From Streptomyces sp. NBC_01116 (GTDB taxonomy: Bacteria; Actinomycetota; Actinomycetes; Streptomycetales; Streptomycetaceae), in the NCBI RefSeq assembly GCF_041435495.1, contig NZ_CP108644.1, positions 7,673,501 through 7,737,500 of the forward strand: a stretch of 64,000 nucleotides of DNA, given 5' to 3'. Under the pieces are notes generated by a model. It saw nothing but the letters and a program-made list of their open reading frames with translations. It was not told the DNA's origin and made no database searches. Below are positions 24,463 through 33,130 of the stretch, piece after piece; within the stretch, counting starts at the first letter, position 1, and the number at the start of each line of letters is the position of its first letter. The translations under genes and the position numbers were made by a program.

Positions 24463-25347
24463 TCAGTAGCGCAGCCGGGACAGATACCGGTGACTGGCCC
24501 GCGCCGAGGCGAAGGGGTCGGCCGGGGCGTCGTGCTCCACCAGCCACTGCTTCACCCCGCCCTGCCGCGCGGTGTCGAACATGGCCGGGAAGTCCAGGAT
24601 CCCCGATCCGACGTCCGCGAAGTCCCCGTTCGGCGCCATGTCCTTCACATGGAGTGCGGGGAAGCGGCCACGGTGCCGGACGAACAGTTCGCCCGGGTCG
24701 GAGGAGCCGCCCTCGGCCGCCCAGTACAGGTCCAGCTCGAAACCGACCAGCTCAGGATCGGTCTCGTTCAGCAGGATGTCGTACAGGCTGACACCGTCCA
24801 CCACCTCGTGGTCGCCTCCGTGGTTGTGGTAGAGCAGCTTCAGTCCGGACTCGCGGGCGGCCAGCCCCGCCCGGTTGAACTGCCGTGCCACCTCCCGGTA
24901 TCCGTCCGGCGAGTGCAGCGAACCCGGCAGGCTCGGCACCACGATCCACTTGCCGCCCAGCGTATGGACGTCCTCCAGTGCCCGCGGCAGCCCGGAGCCG
25001 GTCACGATGTCGTAGCCGACGTGCTCCAGCACGGCCTTGAGCCGGGTGCGGTCCAGCATCTGCCGTATCGCGGCGGGGGAGTTGCCGTGCCGGCCGCTGA
25101 CGCCGACCGTCGCATACCCGATCTCCGCGAGCCGCTCCAGCGTCCCGGCGAAGTCCGCCGCGAGTGGCGTCCGCATCGTGTACAGGTGCATCCCGATCCC
25201 CGACGGGGGGATGCGCCGGCAGCCCCGTCGGCCGGACGCCGCGGCCGGGGCCGCGCCGAGACCGACGGCGGCCACCGCCCCCAGCGCCGTACCGAGAAAG
25301 GCTCTACGGGCTCCGTTCACGTGCTCCGTACCCATGAGGTTCCTCAC
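24463..25347 (-). CDS. Sugar phosphate isomerase/epimerase family protein, Tat-exported
   Basis: 294 residues. The N-terminus carries a twin-arginine-like signal (GARRAFLGTALGAVAAVG) so the enzyme is probably exported. The rest is an AP-endonuclease-2-like TIM barrel with metal ligands in LLYHNHGGDHE, FELDLYWAAEGG and FPALHVKDM. Enzymes of this group epimerise or isomerise sugars and keto-sugars. GTG 25347 overlaps the ThuA gene's stop in GTGA, so it is translated from the same message; ATG 25335 is an alternative. Together with the ThuA protein it would act on an extracellular sugar or 3-keto-glycoside (inference). Confidence 0.85.
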   Translation of the reverse strand: MRNLMGTEHVNGARRAFLGTALGAVAAVGLGAAPAAASGRRGCRRIPPSGIGMHLYTMRTPLAADFAGTLERLAEIGYATVGVSGRHGNSPAAIRQMLDRTRLKAVLEHVGYDIVTGSGLPRALEDVHTLGGKWIVVPSLPGSLHSPDGYREVARQFNRAGLAARESGLKLLYHNHGGDHEVVDGVSLYDILLNETDPELVGFELDLYWAAEGGSSDPGELFVRHRGRFPALHVKDMAPNGDFADVGSGILDFPAMFDTARQGGVKQWLVEHDAPADPFASARASHRYLSRLRY

Positions 25348-28300
25348 TTCACGTCGATGCGGACGGCGCCGGTGCTCGTGTCGCCCTTGTCGTCGGTGAC
25401 CGTCAGACGCGCGGTGTAGGCGCCCTTGCGGTCATAGGTGTGCGTCGCCGTCGCGCCCTCGGGCCCGGACGGCTTCACGTTGTCGCCGAAGTCCCAGTGG
25501 TACGAGGCGATCGTGCGGCCCTGAGCGGGTCTGACCGTGCTGCTCAGCGACACGGCGAGCGGAGCGGTCCCGGAGGCGGGCCCGGCCTTCACCGTCACCG
25601 TGGTACCGCCCTTCCTCTCCACGCCCGGGCCGTTGAAGTGCAGCCAGTCGACCGAGAGCAGATCGGCCTTGCCGGGAGCCCAGTCCGGGTTGGTGAAGAC
25701 GGCGTACAGCGTGGTCGTGCCGCCCGGGTTCCTGAGCTTCGTCGTCGGAGAGACCAGCTTCTCGTAGCCGCCGGTGTCCGGGATCTTCACCGAGCCCAGC
25801 AGTGCGCCGGTGGGGGAGCCGGACCGGAACTCCACCGTGCCGCCGAGCCCGCCGGAGGACGCGCCGACCGTCACGGATTCGACGCCCTTGAGGTTCACCG
25901 GGTCGAAGGCGATCCAGTCGCCGTCCTCGATCTCGATCAGCCGCTTCCCGCCGGACGCGTCGGCCCGACTGCCGATGTCCGCACCGCCGTTCGCACCGCC
26001 CGTCGTCGTCCGGTGCTCGGCCTCACGGAAGGAGGTGCGCAGGGTCAGCGAGGTGGAGCCGGTCAGCGCCGGGGCGTCGGGAGCGCCCTTGTCCTCGTAC
26101 TGTGCGGTGATCCCGTAGTAGAGGTTCTGCCCCGGCCCGTGGCTGTCCCCGGCGTCCGTGACGATTTCGCCCGTGCAGCCGGTGTAGTTGTCCAGCGGGT
26201 GCAGATGCGTGTCATGGCCGAGCTGCGACTGCACGACGACCCGCGAGCAGTCGATCGGACCGCTCCGGCTGTCCTCCTTGTCGGTCACCTTCACCGTGAA
26301 CGGGATCGTGTCCCCGAAGCCGAACATGCCTCCGTCCGGAGGCTGTTGGATTCTCACCTCGGGCCTGGTGTTGCCCACCGTGATGTCCTGCACCGCCAGC
26401 GCCGTCAGTTCGTCGGGGCCGGTCACGGTCAGCCGCGCGGTGTGCAGCCCCTTGGCGGTGTACGTGTGCGAGGGATCGGCCTCCGTCGAGTCCGTGGTGC
26501 CGTCGCCGTCGAAGTCCCAGGCGTAGCCGACCGGTTGCCCGCCGGGCAGGCCCGAGCCCTCGCTGGAGAACTTCACGGTCAGCGGGTCCGTTCCGCTGTC
26601 CCGGTCGACGGAGATCTTGGCGTCGGGCAGCCGTCCGTCGCCGACGTAGTCGATCCGGTAGATGCCCGCGCCCTCGTTGCTGCCGCCCCGGCCGGTGCCG
26701 CTGCCGAGGCCGAAGTCGATGACGTACATCGCTCCGTCGGGACCGAAGTCCGCGTCGAAGGGCTGGTTCCACTCCATGTCCTCGAAGACGCCGTTGATCG
26801 ACTGGAGGTCACCCGCCTTCACGGAGTCGAACCGGGGATCGGTGAAGGTCTGGTCCTCTCTCTGGAACGAGAACGTCTTGAACCAGCGCCGGGTCAGCTC
26901 GTAGGTGAACGCCTTCCCCTCGAAGTACTCGGGGAATTTGGTGCGGTAGGTGTTGTCCGGGTCGTAGTCGTAGACCGGGCCGCCCATCGGGCCGCCCCCG
27001 CCGGTGCCCACCTCCGGGAACTCGGCCGAGGCGGAGTAGGCGTACCAGACCGTGGCGGGCTGGGCCGGCGGCAGCTCCCGCAGGCCGGTGTTGTTCGGCG
27101 AGTCGTTGACCAGCGCCGAGCAGTCGAACTTCGGCCCGGACGTCTTCGTCGCGAAGTCGTAGTCGTTGAAAGGGGTGTTGTTCCCGACGCAGTACGGCCA
27201 GCCGAAGTTCCCCGCCTCGGTGATACGGGTGTACTCGACCGTGCCCTCCGGACCCCGGTCCGGCTTCGCCGCGCGGGCGTCGGGGCCGTAGTCCGCGACC
27301 ATCAGGGCTCCGCTCAGCGGATCGGTGGTGATCCGGAACGGATTGCGCATACCCATCGCGTAGATCTCGGACCGGGTCCTCTCCGTACCCGGGGCGAAGA
27401 GGTTCCCCTCGGGGACGGAGTACGTTCCGTCGTCCTCGGGCGTGATCCGCAGGATCTTGCCGCGCAGATCATTGGTGTTGCCCGCGGTCATCTGCGCGTC
27501 CCAGGCGCGGCGGCCCTCGCCCTCGTCGATCGGGGTGAAACCGTCCGAGGCGAACGGGTCGGTGTTGTCGCCGGTCGCCGCGTACAGGTTGCCGTCCTTG
27601 TCGAAGGCGAGCGAACCGGCCATGTGCGAGTTGGCCCGGCCCTCACCGCGCAGCGTCGGCACGGTCAGCAGCCGCTTCTCGGACGCCGGGTCGACGGTGG
27701 TGCCGTCCACGGTGAAACGGGACAGGTTCAGCCGCTTCTCGACCTTGTCGGAGTACAGCAGATAGAGCCAGTTGTTCTCCGCGAAGCCGGGATCGAGCGT
27801 CAGCCCCAGCAGCCCGTCCGACTGGCTGGTCATCTCCGGGGTGTACGCGAAGTCCAGCGCGGTGGAGACCTTCATCGTCTCCTGGTCGATCACCTTCAGC
27901 TTCCCGGTCCGCTGGGCGAAGAACACCCGGCGGTCGGGAGCGACGGCCAGCTCGAACGGGTCGGCCAGATCACTCGTGGCGAGCGGGGTCCGCTGGAAGG
28001 AACCGGTGCGCGTCGCGGTGCAGTCGCCCTCCGCCGCTCCGGCCGCCCACTGGATGCCGCCGAGGAGGTGTTTGACGAACCCCTCCTCCCGGAAGGACGC
28101 CTCGTCGTGCCCGCCCGCCGTGAACCACGAGCGGCCCCCGTCGTAGTTCTGGCACCAGGAGAACGGGTGGTCCACGCCCTCGTCGAGCCCGTCGATCCCG
28201 TCACGCACCTTGATCTGGGCGAGTGTGTGCACCTTGGACGTGGGGTTGGCGCGCCAGTTGTACCACTCCTCCTGGCGCTCCCAGAGGTCGGGAAGGTGCT

Positions 28301-28844
28301 TCGTCGAGGGGTGCGTGCGGTCGAGGACCTTGACCCGGCCGGTCTGCGGGGCGGGGTGCTTGTCGAAGATCGCGCCGACCAGCCCTTCGTACCATTCCCA
28401 GTCGCGTTCGCTGGCGGACGCGGAGTGCAGGCCGACCCAGCCGCCGCCCGCACGGACGTACCGCTGGAGTGCGGCCCGCTCCTCCGGGTCGAGCAGGTCA
28501 CCCGTCTCCGGGGTGGAGTTGGTGTTGTTGAAGACGACGGCCTGGAACCGGCCGAGGTCGGCGTCGTTGAAGACCGAGGAGTCGGCGGTGGCCTCCACCT
28601 CGAAGTCGTGCTCGGCTCCGAGCTTCCGGACCGCCTCGATCCCGGCCGGGATCGAGGCGTGGTCGGAGTTGGTGACCTCGGAGTAGACCAGCACCCGGTA
28701 CGAAGCGGCCGCCTGCGCGCCGGTCGGCGACGCCACCAGCAGGGCGAGGACCAGGGCCAGGAGCGAGGTGACGGCGATGAGGGGGGAGGGGCCGCCGGGG
28801 GATCGGCCGACGCGGCCGGCCCGGCGTAACGAACGGCGTCTCAT
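25344..28844 (-). CDS. Secreted ThuA / sugar dehydrogenase / PKD / CBM multidomain protein
   Basis: 1166 residues. Order: signal peptide (ALVLALLVASPTGAQA), ThuA domain (YRVLVYSE to about residue 270, with GGGWVGLHSASASE), a PQQ-dependent glucose/sorbosone dehydrogenase-like beta-propeller (QRTPLATSDLADPFELAV through YVIDFGLG), a PKD domain (YAWDFDGDG), a CBM6-like carbohydrate-binding domain (FREAEHRTTTGG to LSVDWLHF), and a last PKD domain (YHWDFGDN). The start ATG 28844 has GGGAG 5 bases upstream. A LacI-type operator lies about 40 bases before the start. It is likely an extracellular enzyme that binds and oxidises or cleaves a polysaccharide-derived sugar. Its stop overlaps the next gene. 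Confidence 0.9.
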   Translation of the reverse strand: MRRRSLRRAGRVGRSPGGPSPLIAVTSLLALVLALLVASPTGAQAAASYRVLVYSEVTNSDHASIPAGIEAVRKLGAEHDFEVEATADSSVFNDADLGRFQAVVFNNTNSTPETGDLLDPEERAALQRYVRAGGGWVGLHSASASERDWEWYEGLVGAIFDKHPAPQTGRVKVLDRTHPSTKHLPDLWERQEEWYNWRANPTSKVHTLAQIKVRDGIDGLDEGVDHPFSWCQNYDGGRSWFTAGGHDEASFREEGFVKHLLGGIQWAAGAAEGDCTATRTGSFQRTPLATSDLADPFELAVAPDRRVFFAQRTGKLKVIDQETMKVSTALDFAYTPEMTSQSDGLLGLTLDPGFAENNWLYLLYSDKVEKRLNLSRFTVDGTTVDPASEKRLLTVPTLRGEGRANSHMAGSLAFDKDGNLYAATGDNTDPFASDGFTPIDEGEGRRAWDAQMTAGNTNDLRGKILRITPEDDGTYSVPEGNLFAPGTERTRSEIYAMGMRNPFRITTDPLSGALMVADYGPDARAAKPDRGPEGTVEYTRITEAGNFGWPYCVGNNTPFNDYDFATKTSGPKFDCSALVNDSPNNTGLRELPPAQPATVWYAYSASAEFPEVGTGGGGPMGGPVYDYDPDNTYRTKFPEYFEGKAFTYELTRRWFKTFSFQREDQTFTDPRFDSVKAGDLQSINGVFEDMEWNQPFDADFGPDGAMYVIDFGLGSGTGRGGSNEGAGIYRIDYVGDGRLPDAKISVDRDSGTDPLTVKFSSEGSGLPGGQPVGYAWDFDGDGTTDSTEADPSHTYTAKGLHTARLTVTGPDELTALAVQDITVGNTRPEVRIQQPPDGGMFGFGDTIPFTVKVTDKEDSRSGPIDCSRVVVQSQLGHDTHLHPLDNYTGCTGEIVTDAGDSHGPGQNLYYGITAQYEDKGAPDAPALTGSTSLTLRTSFREAEHRTTTGGANGGADIGSRADASGGKRLIEIEDGDWIAFDPVNLKGVESVTVGASSGGLGGTVEFRSGSPTGALLGSVKIPDTGGYEKLVSPTTKLRNPGGTTTLYAVFTNPDWAPGKADLLSVDWLHFNGPGVERKGGTTVTVKAGPASGTAPLAVSLSSTVRPAQGRTIASYHWDFGDNVKPSGPEGATATHTYDRKGAYTARLTVTDDKGDTSTGAVRIDVK

Positions 28845-28882
28845 GGGGCGCTCCCTGTGCGGTAGATGCCGACGAAGGGGAT

Positions 28883-28896
28883 AGAAAGCGCTTTCT
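28883..28896. promoter_or_regulatory. Second copy of the LacI-type operator
   Basis: The 14-bp core AGAAAGCGCTTTCT is identical to the core at 21456-21469. It sits 39 bases upstream of the ThuA gene start, between it and a divergent YjbR-like gene. It ties the ThuA operon to the LacI gene 7.4 kb away. Confidence 0.82.
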
Positions 28897-29066
28897 GGAG
28901 TGCGCCGTTCAGAGTAGGTTCCGCTCTCCGGCGGGGTCAATGGGTCTGCGGGGCCCAGCGCGCCGGGCGGGGCGCGAGGCCCGGTCGCGCGTGGATGTCG
29001 GTGCGGGGCGTTACGGTCGAATCCCGGCGAGAAGCCGCCGGGGGCACCTCGAAACGGAGGCCCGGG

Positions 29067-29468
29067 ATGACCGCCGACGCCGCGATCACCGCCGCCGATG
29101 TCCGCTCGGCCGCGCTGTCCCTGCCCGACACCACGGAGAAGCCCGCCTGGGGGCAGCCCACCTTCCGGGTCGCGGGCAAGATCTTCGCCTCGCTGGGCGA
29201 CGACGAGACGGCGATGGGCGTGAAGTGCCCCCGGGAGGCCCGTGCCGAGCTGATCGCCGCCGAGCCGGAGAAGTTCTTCATCCGTGAGGGGCACGACGAC
29301 CACTACGCCTGGATGCGTGTCCGGCTGTCCGCCCTGGAGGACGCGGGCGAGCTGGCCGCCATCCTCGCCGACTCCTGGCGGCAGGTCGCCCCGCGCCGGC
29401 TGGCGGCGGCGCATCCGGAGCTGGGCGTGTCGGAGGAGGGCGCGGCGGCGGAGCAGGGCGACGGGTGA
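29067..29468 (+). CDS. MmcQ/YjbR family protein
   Basis: 133 residues. ADVRSAALSLPDTTEKPAWGQPTF, KIFASLGDD and GHDDHYAWMRVRL mark the YjbR/MmcQ fold, a double-stranded DNA-binding-like or protein-binding fold of unclear role. ATG 29067 has CGGAGG 6 bases upstream. The C-terminal glutamate/alanine tail is dispensable. It is divergent from the ThuA operon, so the operator at 28883 might also touch its promoter. Confidence 0.85.
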   Translation: MTADAAITAADVRSAALSLPDTTEKPAWGQPTFRVAGKIFASLGDDETAMGVKCPREARAELIAAEPEKFFIREGHDDHYAWMRVRLSALEDAGELAAILADSWRQVAPRRLAAAHPELGVSEEGAAAEQGDG

Positions 29469-29583
29469 GCGGGGAGGGCCGCGGGGAGAGCGGGGTCAGC
29501 GTGACGGGTGAGCGGGGAGTGGGGTCGGGGCGGCGCGTGACGGGTCGAGGGCGGCCGGGGCGCGCGGAGGTGCGGTCCCGTGA

Positions 29584-30486
29584 TCAGGGGCGCAGGAATC
29601 CGGTGATCCGCTTCCGCAGTCCCCGCGGGTCCAGGCCGTGCGCCGCGAGGTGCTCCTCCAGCTGCCCGTACCGGCGCAGCTCCGCGCGGCCCACGCCCAG
29701 CCCGAGCACCCGGTGGGGCAGGTCGATCAGCGCTTCGCCCGCCGCCGCGGCGGAGGTGCCCGCCAGATACGGCTCCACGAGCACCACATCCGCGCTCGTG
29801 GCCGCACCGGCGGCCCGGCGCACCCCCGCCGCGTCGAACGGCCGCACGGTCGTCGCGTACAGCACGGTGACGTCGAGTCCCTCGGTGGCGGCGAGGACGT
29901 TGTCGAGCATGGGGCCGACCGCGATCACGATCCCGCGCCGCCCTTCGCGCACCACGGTGAACCCGGTCTTGCCGCTCACCGGCCGTGCCTCCCGGTTCGC
30001 CTGGAGGGAGAGGCGTACGTACACGCGGTCGTCGCCGGCGACCGACTCCCGCAGCAGGGCCTCGGCCTCGTCCGGATGACCCGGTACGTGCACGGTCCAG
30101 CCGTCGAGGGTGTCCAGGAGGGCGACGTCACCGGGCGCCATGTGCGTGAAGCCGCCGGCCGGCCAGTCGTAGGAGCCGCCGGCGCTCACCAGGATCCCGC
30201 CGACCCCCTGGTGCCCGAAGTCCAGCTTGACCTGCTCGAACGGTCGCTCGACCAGGAAGCTGGCGAAGGTGTGCACGATCGGCCGCATTCCCGTCAGCGC
30301 CATCCCCGCGCCGGCCCCGACCAGCAGCTGCTCCCGGATTCCGACGTTGATCACCCGGTCGGGGTGGGCGCGCCGGGCCGGGGCGAAGCCGTCGGCGCTG
30401 ATGTCGGCGAGGACGACGGCCAGCCGGGGCTCCTCGTCGAGGAGCCGCGAGGTGGTGGTGATGAATCGGTCACGCATGGTGTCCAT
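29584..30486 (-). CDS. Transketolase C-terminal half (pyrimidine-binding plus C domains)
   Basis: 300 residues equal to the second half of transketolase: RFITTTSRLLDEEPRLAVVLADIS, GIREQLLVGAGAGMALTG (with the conserved glutamate replaced in sequence position), then the C-terminal domain VTVLYATTVRPFDAAGVRR. It would pair with the N-terminal half encoded just upstream to make a split thiamine-diphosphate transketolase for pentose-phosphate sugars. The ATG at 30486 (second ATG 30477 possible) lies 77 bases after the stop of the partner gene. The substrate may differ from classical transketolase because split forms often sit in special sugar pathways. Confidence 0.88.
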   Translation of the reverse strand: MDTMRDRFITTTSRLLDEEPRLAVVLADISADGFAPARRAHPDRVINVGIREQLLVGAGAGMALTGMRPIVHTFASFLVERPFEQVKLDFGHQGVGGILVSAGGSYDWPAGGFTHMAPGDVALLDTLDGWTVHVPGHPDEAEALLRESVAGDDRVYVRLSLQANREARPVSGKTGFTVVREGRRGIVIAVGPMLDNVLAATEGLDVTVLYATTVRPFDAAGVRRAAGAATSADVVLVEPYLAGTSAAAAGEALIDLPHRVLGLGVGRAELRRYGQLEEHLAAHGLDPRGLRKRITGFLRP

Positions 30487-30563
30487 GAAGGGGTCCCTCC
30501 CGGGGGTTCCGGTGTGCGGAGCGGTGGTCGCGCGGTGGTGGTCGTACGGGGGTGGCCGCGGGG

Positions 30564-31274
30564 TCAGCTCTTGGGTTCGACGCGGGCGACGACGGCCAGC
30601 GGTCTGCCCGGGTGGGGCGCGGTGAACGCCGCGTACAGGGCTTCGTGGTCGCGGCCGTCCACGGTCACCGCCGCCCATCCGGCGGACGCGAAGCGGGAGG
30701 CGATGCCGCCGGGCCAGCCGTGGGTGGCGGACGCGTTGTCGATCACCAGCGTGTGGAGCTGTTCGAGCCCGGCCGGGCCCGCGTGGGCGATGGCCTCGTG
30801 ATTGCTGCCCTCGTCCAGCTCGGCGTCGCCGATGAGAACCCAGACCCGGGGATCGGTGAGGCCCTGGGCGCGCAGCCCCAGCACGGTTCCGACGGCGAGC
30901 GGCAGCCCGTGTCCCAAGGAGCCGCTGCCGATCTCCGCCCCCGGCACCAGCAGCCGGTCCGGGTGGTGGCCGAGGGGCGAGTCGTACGCTCCGAAGCCGG
31001 GCAGCAGGTCCTCGCCGAAGAAGCCGTGTGCGGCGAGGACGGCGTAGTAGGCCATCGGCCCGTGTCCCTTGGACAGCAGGAAGCGGTCCCGCCCGGGGTC
31101 GTCGACCGTGTCCGGTGTGACTCGGAGCACCCTGTCGTAGAGCACCCACAGGGCGTCGAGCGTGGAATGGGCGGCGGGAGCGTGCTTCTCGGCGCCGGTC
31201 ATCAGGGCGATCAGGCGGTCGAGGTCACGGAATTCGCGGAGGCCGCGTGCCGGCGCGGCGGTCGTGTTCGTCAT
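30564..31274 (-). CDS. Transketolase N-terminal half (thiamine-diphosphate-binding)
   Basis: 236 residues. LSKGHGPMAYYAVLAAHG, then the thiamine-diphosphate motif GDAELDEGSNHEA and VIDNASATHG identify the N-terminal half of transketolase. The full enzyme needs the downstream C-terminal half; both are cotranscribed. A twenty-base inverted repeat just upstream of the start could be an operator. The gene lies 127 bases from the divergent tRNA-Pro. Confidence 0.9.
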   Translation of the reverse strand: MTNTTAAPARGLREFRDLDRLIALMTGAEKHAPAAHSTLDALWVLYDRVLRVTPDTVDDPGRDRFLLSKGHGPMAYYAVLAAHGFFGEDLLPGFGAYDSPLGHHPDRLLVPGAEIGSGSLGHGLPLAVGTVLGLRAQGLTDPRVWVLIGDAELDEGSNHEAIAHAGPAGLEQLHTLVIDNASATHGWPGGIASRFASAGWAAVTVDGRDHEALYAAFTAPHPGRPLAVVARVEPKS

Positions 31275-31289
31275 GGCACCGAGCGTCCA

Positions 31290-31309
31290 ACATCAAGCAC
31301 GGTTGAGGT
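31290..31309 (-). promoter_or_regulatory. Inverted repeat before the split transketolase
   Basis: On the minus strand this reads ACCTCAA, 6 bases, TTGATGT, pairing in six of seven positions, overlapping a TTGACC hexamer. It resembles MerR/SoxR-class operators. No convincing -10 follows, so this is tentative. Confidence 0.35.
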
Positions 31310-31325
31310 CAAGCCCGGAATGGTG

Positions 31326-31356
31326 TTGGTGACCACCTGCTGGAGTGCGGTATTGT
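31326..31356 (+). promoter_or_regulatory. Probable tRNA-Pro promoter
   Basis: TTGGTG at 31326-31331 and TATTGT at 31351-31356 are separated by 19 bases. The mature tRNA begins 46 bases after the -10. The spacer is slightly long, so the -35 could be off by a base or two. Confidence 0.5.
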
Positions 31357-31401
31357 TCTCATGCACGTTCAGCCAGGGGAAACCCCAGGTCAGACGGGCA
31401 G

Positions 31402-31475
<74 letters not shown>

Positions 31476-31494
31476 CTGGAGACAGTCGTGGATC

Positions 31495-31528
31495 AGGGCC
31501 GGTTTCGGAGCAATCCGAAACCGGCCCT
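31495..31528 (+). terminator. tRNA-Pro terminator
   Basis: A 15-bp perfect stem (31495-31509 with 31514-31528) with a GCAA loop 20 bases after the tRNA. It has a short T-containing tail. Confidence 0.8.
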
Positions 31529-31706
31529 TGGTCGTTTCCGGGGATCGTTTCAGGAACCGGTCGGCACCGGCTGAGGTCGTCCGGCGCCCTTGAACGGGCA
31601 GCGGGTCATGGCGATGGGGCTCCGCAGTGACCGGGGTGCGTCGCCCAGCACGTCGAAGTGGGTCGGGCGCGCGCGTCAGTGCCCGGCGTCGGCGTGGCTG
31701 TCCCGG

Positions 31707-32465
31707 TCATGCCCCGGATTCTTCGTCGGGCAGGTACTCGGCGAGCGTCACGGGCAGGCACTCGGCGAGCAGGTCGACGACGTCGCGCCAGGCTCGCTGC
31801 GCGTGCCGTGGGTGGTGGCCGACGCCGGGGACCGCAGGATGGTCGACCGGCGGGTGGTGGAAGGCGTGCAGAGCGCCGCCGTAGACCGTGAGGCGCCAGT
31901 CGACGCCCGCCGCCTGCATCTCGGCGGCGAAGGCGTCCCGTTGCGCGGGCGGCACGATCGGGTCCTCCGACCCGACCCCGGCCCACACCGGGCAGCGAAT
32001 GCGCGCCGCCTCGCCCGGCCGGCCGGTGGTAAGTGCGTTGAGCGTCCCGATCGCGCGCAGGTCGACGCCGTCGCGACCGAGTTCCAGCCCGATGGCGCCC
32101 CCGGTGCCGTAGCCGACGGCGGCGATCCGGTCGGGGTCGGTCCGCGGTTCGGTGCGCAGCACGTCGAGCGCCGCATGGCCGATGTCCCGCATCCGGTCGG
32201 GATCAGCGAGCAGCGGCAGGCAACGGGCCAGCATCTCCTCGGGGTCGTCCAGATAGCGCCCGCCGTGAAGGTCGAAGGCCAGTGCCACGTATCCCCGTTC
32301 GGCGAGAGCGTCGGCCCGGCGGCGCTCGACGTCGCTGAGCCCCGTGCCCTCCGGCCCGAGCAGCACCGCGGGCCGGCGGTCGACACCGGCCGGGAGTGCG
32401 AGGTGCCCGATCATCGTCAATCCATCGGCCGGATACGCGACCGTACGTGTGCTGATCGTCGTCAT
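31707..32465 (-). CDS. Dienelactone hydrolase family protein without the catalytic cysteine
   Basis: 252 residues of the alpha/beta-hydrolase dienelactone-hydrolase family: VAYPADGLTMIGHLALP, LAFDLHGGRYLDDPEEM, GSEDPIVPP (acid), LHAFHHP (histidine). The nucleophile elbow, normally GYCxGG, reads AVGYGTGG here: a glycine (GGC) stands where cysteine (TGC) should be. The acid and histidine remain. The protein may therefore be inactive, may use another nucleophile, or may bind without hydrolysing. Start ATG 32465. It is the first gene inside the tRNA-bounded region. Confidence 0.85.
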   Translation of the reverse strand: MTTISTRTVAYPADGLTMIGHLALPAGVDRRPAVLLGPEGTGLSDVERRRADALAERGYVALAFDLHGGRYLDDPEEMLARCLPLLADPDRMRDIGHAALDVLRTEPRTDPDRIAAVGYGTGGAIGLELGRDGVDLRAIGTLNALTTGRPGEAARIRCPVWAGVGSEDPIVPPAQRDAFAAEMQAAGVDWRLTVYGGALHAFHHPPVDHPAVPGVGHHPRHAQRAWRDVVDLLAECLPVTLAEYLPDEESGA

Positions 32466-32580
32466 GGGACCGGACTGTAGTGATCGCCGAGCCCGGTCCG
32501 GCCGGTGTTCTGCGGTTGGCAGAACAGCGCGGGTATCCCTCACGGGTGGAGGTTGCGGCCGGGGCACGCGACGTATGCCG

Positions 32581-33048
32581 TCAGGGCGCTTGCGGGCCGG
32601 GCGTGCCGATGCGCTCGGCCGGGTGGGTGCTGGTCCGGGGGCGGTGGTCGGTGCCGAGGCCGGCGGTGATGGTCAGGATGGTCGCCGGTCCCGCCATGTC
32701 GACCGCGTGCCAGGCCCCGGCCGGATTGACCGTGGCCTCGCCCGGCCGGAGCGCGACGCGGTCGGGGACCCCGTCCACGTCGCGGGTGACCGTCACCGAC
32801 CCGCTGAGGCAGACGACCAGTTCGTCGCCTGCGGGGTGGCGCTCCCAGTGGCCGCCGGGGCCCTCGCCGTCGAAGATCGTCACCATCCGGCCTTCGGCGC
32901 CGTCCGCCGCGACCGCGGCGCTGTAGGCCTGGAGCACCTCCGGGTCCCAGGCGAAGCCCTCGACGGGTTTCGCTCTCGATCCCAGCCCGAGGTGCACGGG
33001 GGTGGTCCGCAGGTCGATGGCGTTGCGTTCGTGGTCGACGAGTCTCAT
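32581..33048 (-). CDS. Cupin-domain protein
   Basis: 155 residues with a cupin core: GPGGHWERHPAGDELVVCLSG, VTVTRDVDGV, then LRPGEATVNPAGAWHAVDM. The H-x-H-like metal site is weakened (GHWERHP, AWHAV), but the six-strand jelly-roll spacing is typical of sugar- or metal-binding cupins. It lies 115 bases from the hydrolase gene and 82 bases from the AraC gene, all on the minus strand, so the three may be cotranscribed. Specific function unknown. Confidence 0.8.
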   Translation of the reverse strand: MRLVDHERNAIDLRTTPVHLGLGSRAKPVEGFAWDPEVLQAYSAAVAADGAEGRMVTIFDGEGPGGHWERHPAGDELVVCLSGSVTVTRDVDGVPDRVALRPGEATVNPAGAWHAVDMAGPATILTITAGLGTDHRPRTSTHPAERIGTPGPQAP

Positions 33049-33130
33049 GCCGACATCGTCACAGGACGGCGATCGGGTGGTCTTGAAGGAAAGGGAACGG
33101 AAGCCGGCGCGAACGGGCAGCGGTCGGCGG

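Noticed and set aside
25440..28829. A 1129-codon plus-strand frame opposite the ThuA gene
   Set aside because: The minus strand shows signal peptide, ThuA, dehydrogenase, PKD and CBM segments; the plus frame is Arg/Gly/Val-rich noise.
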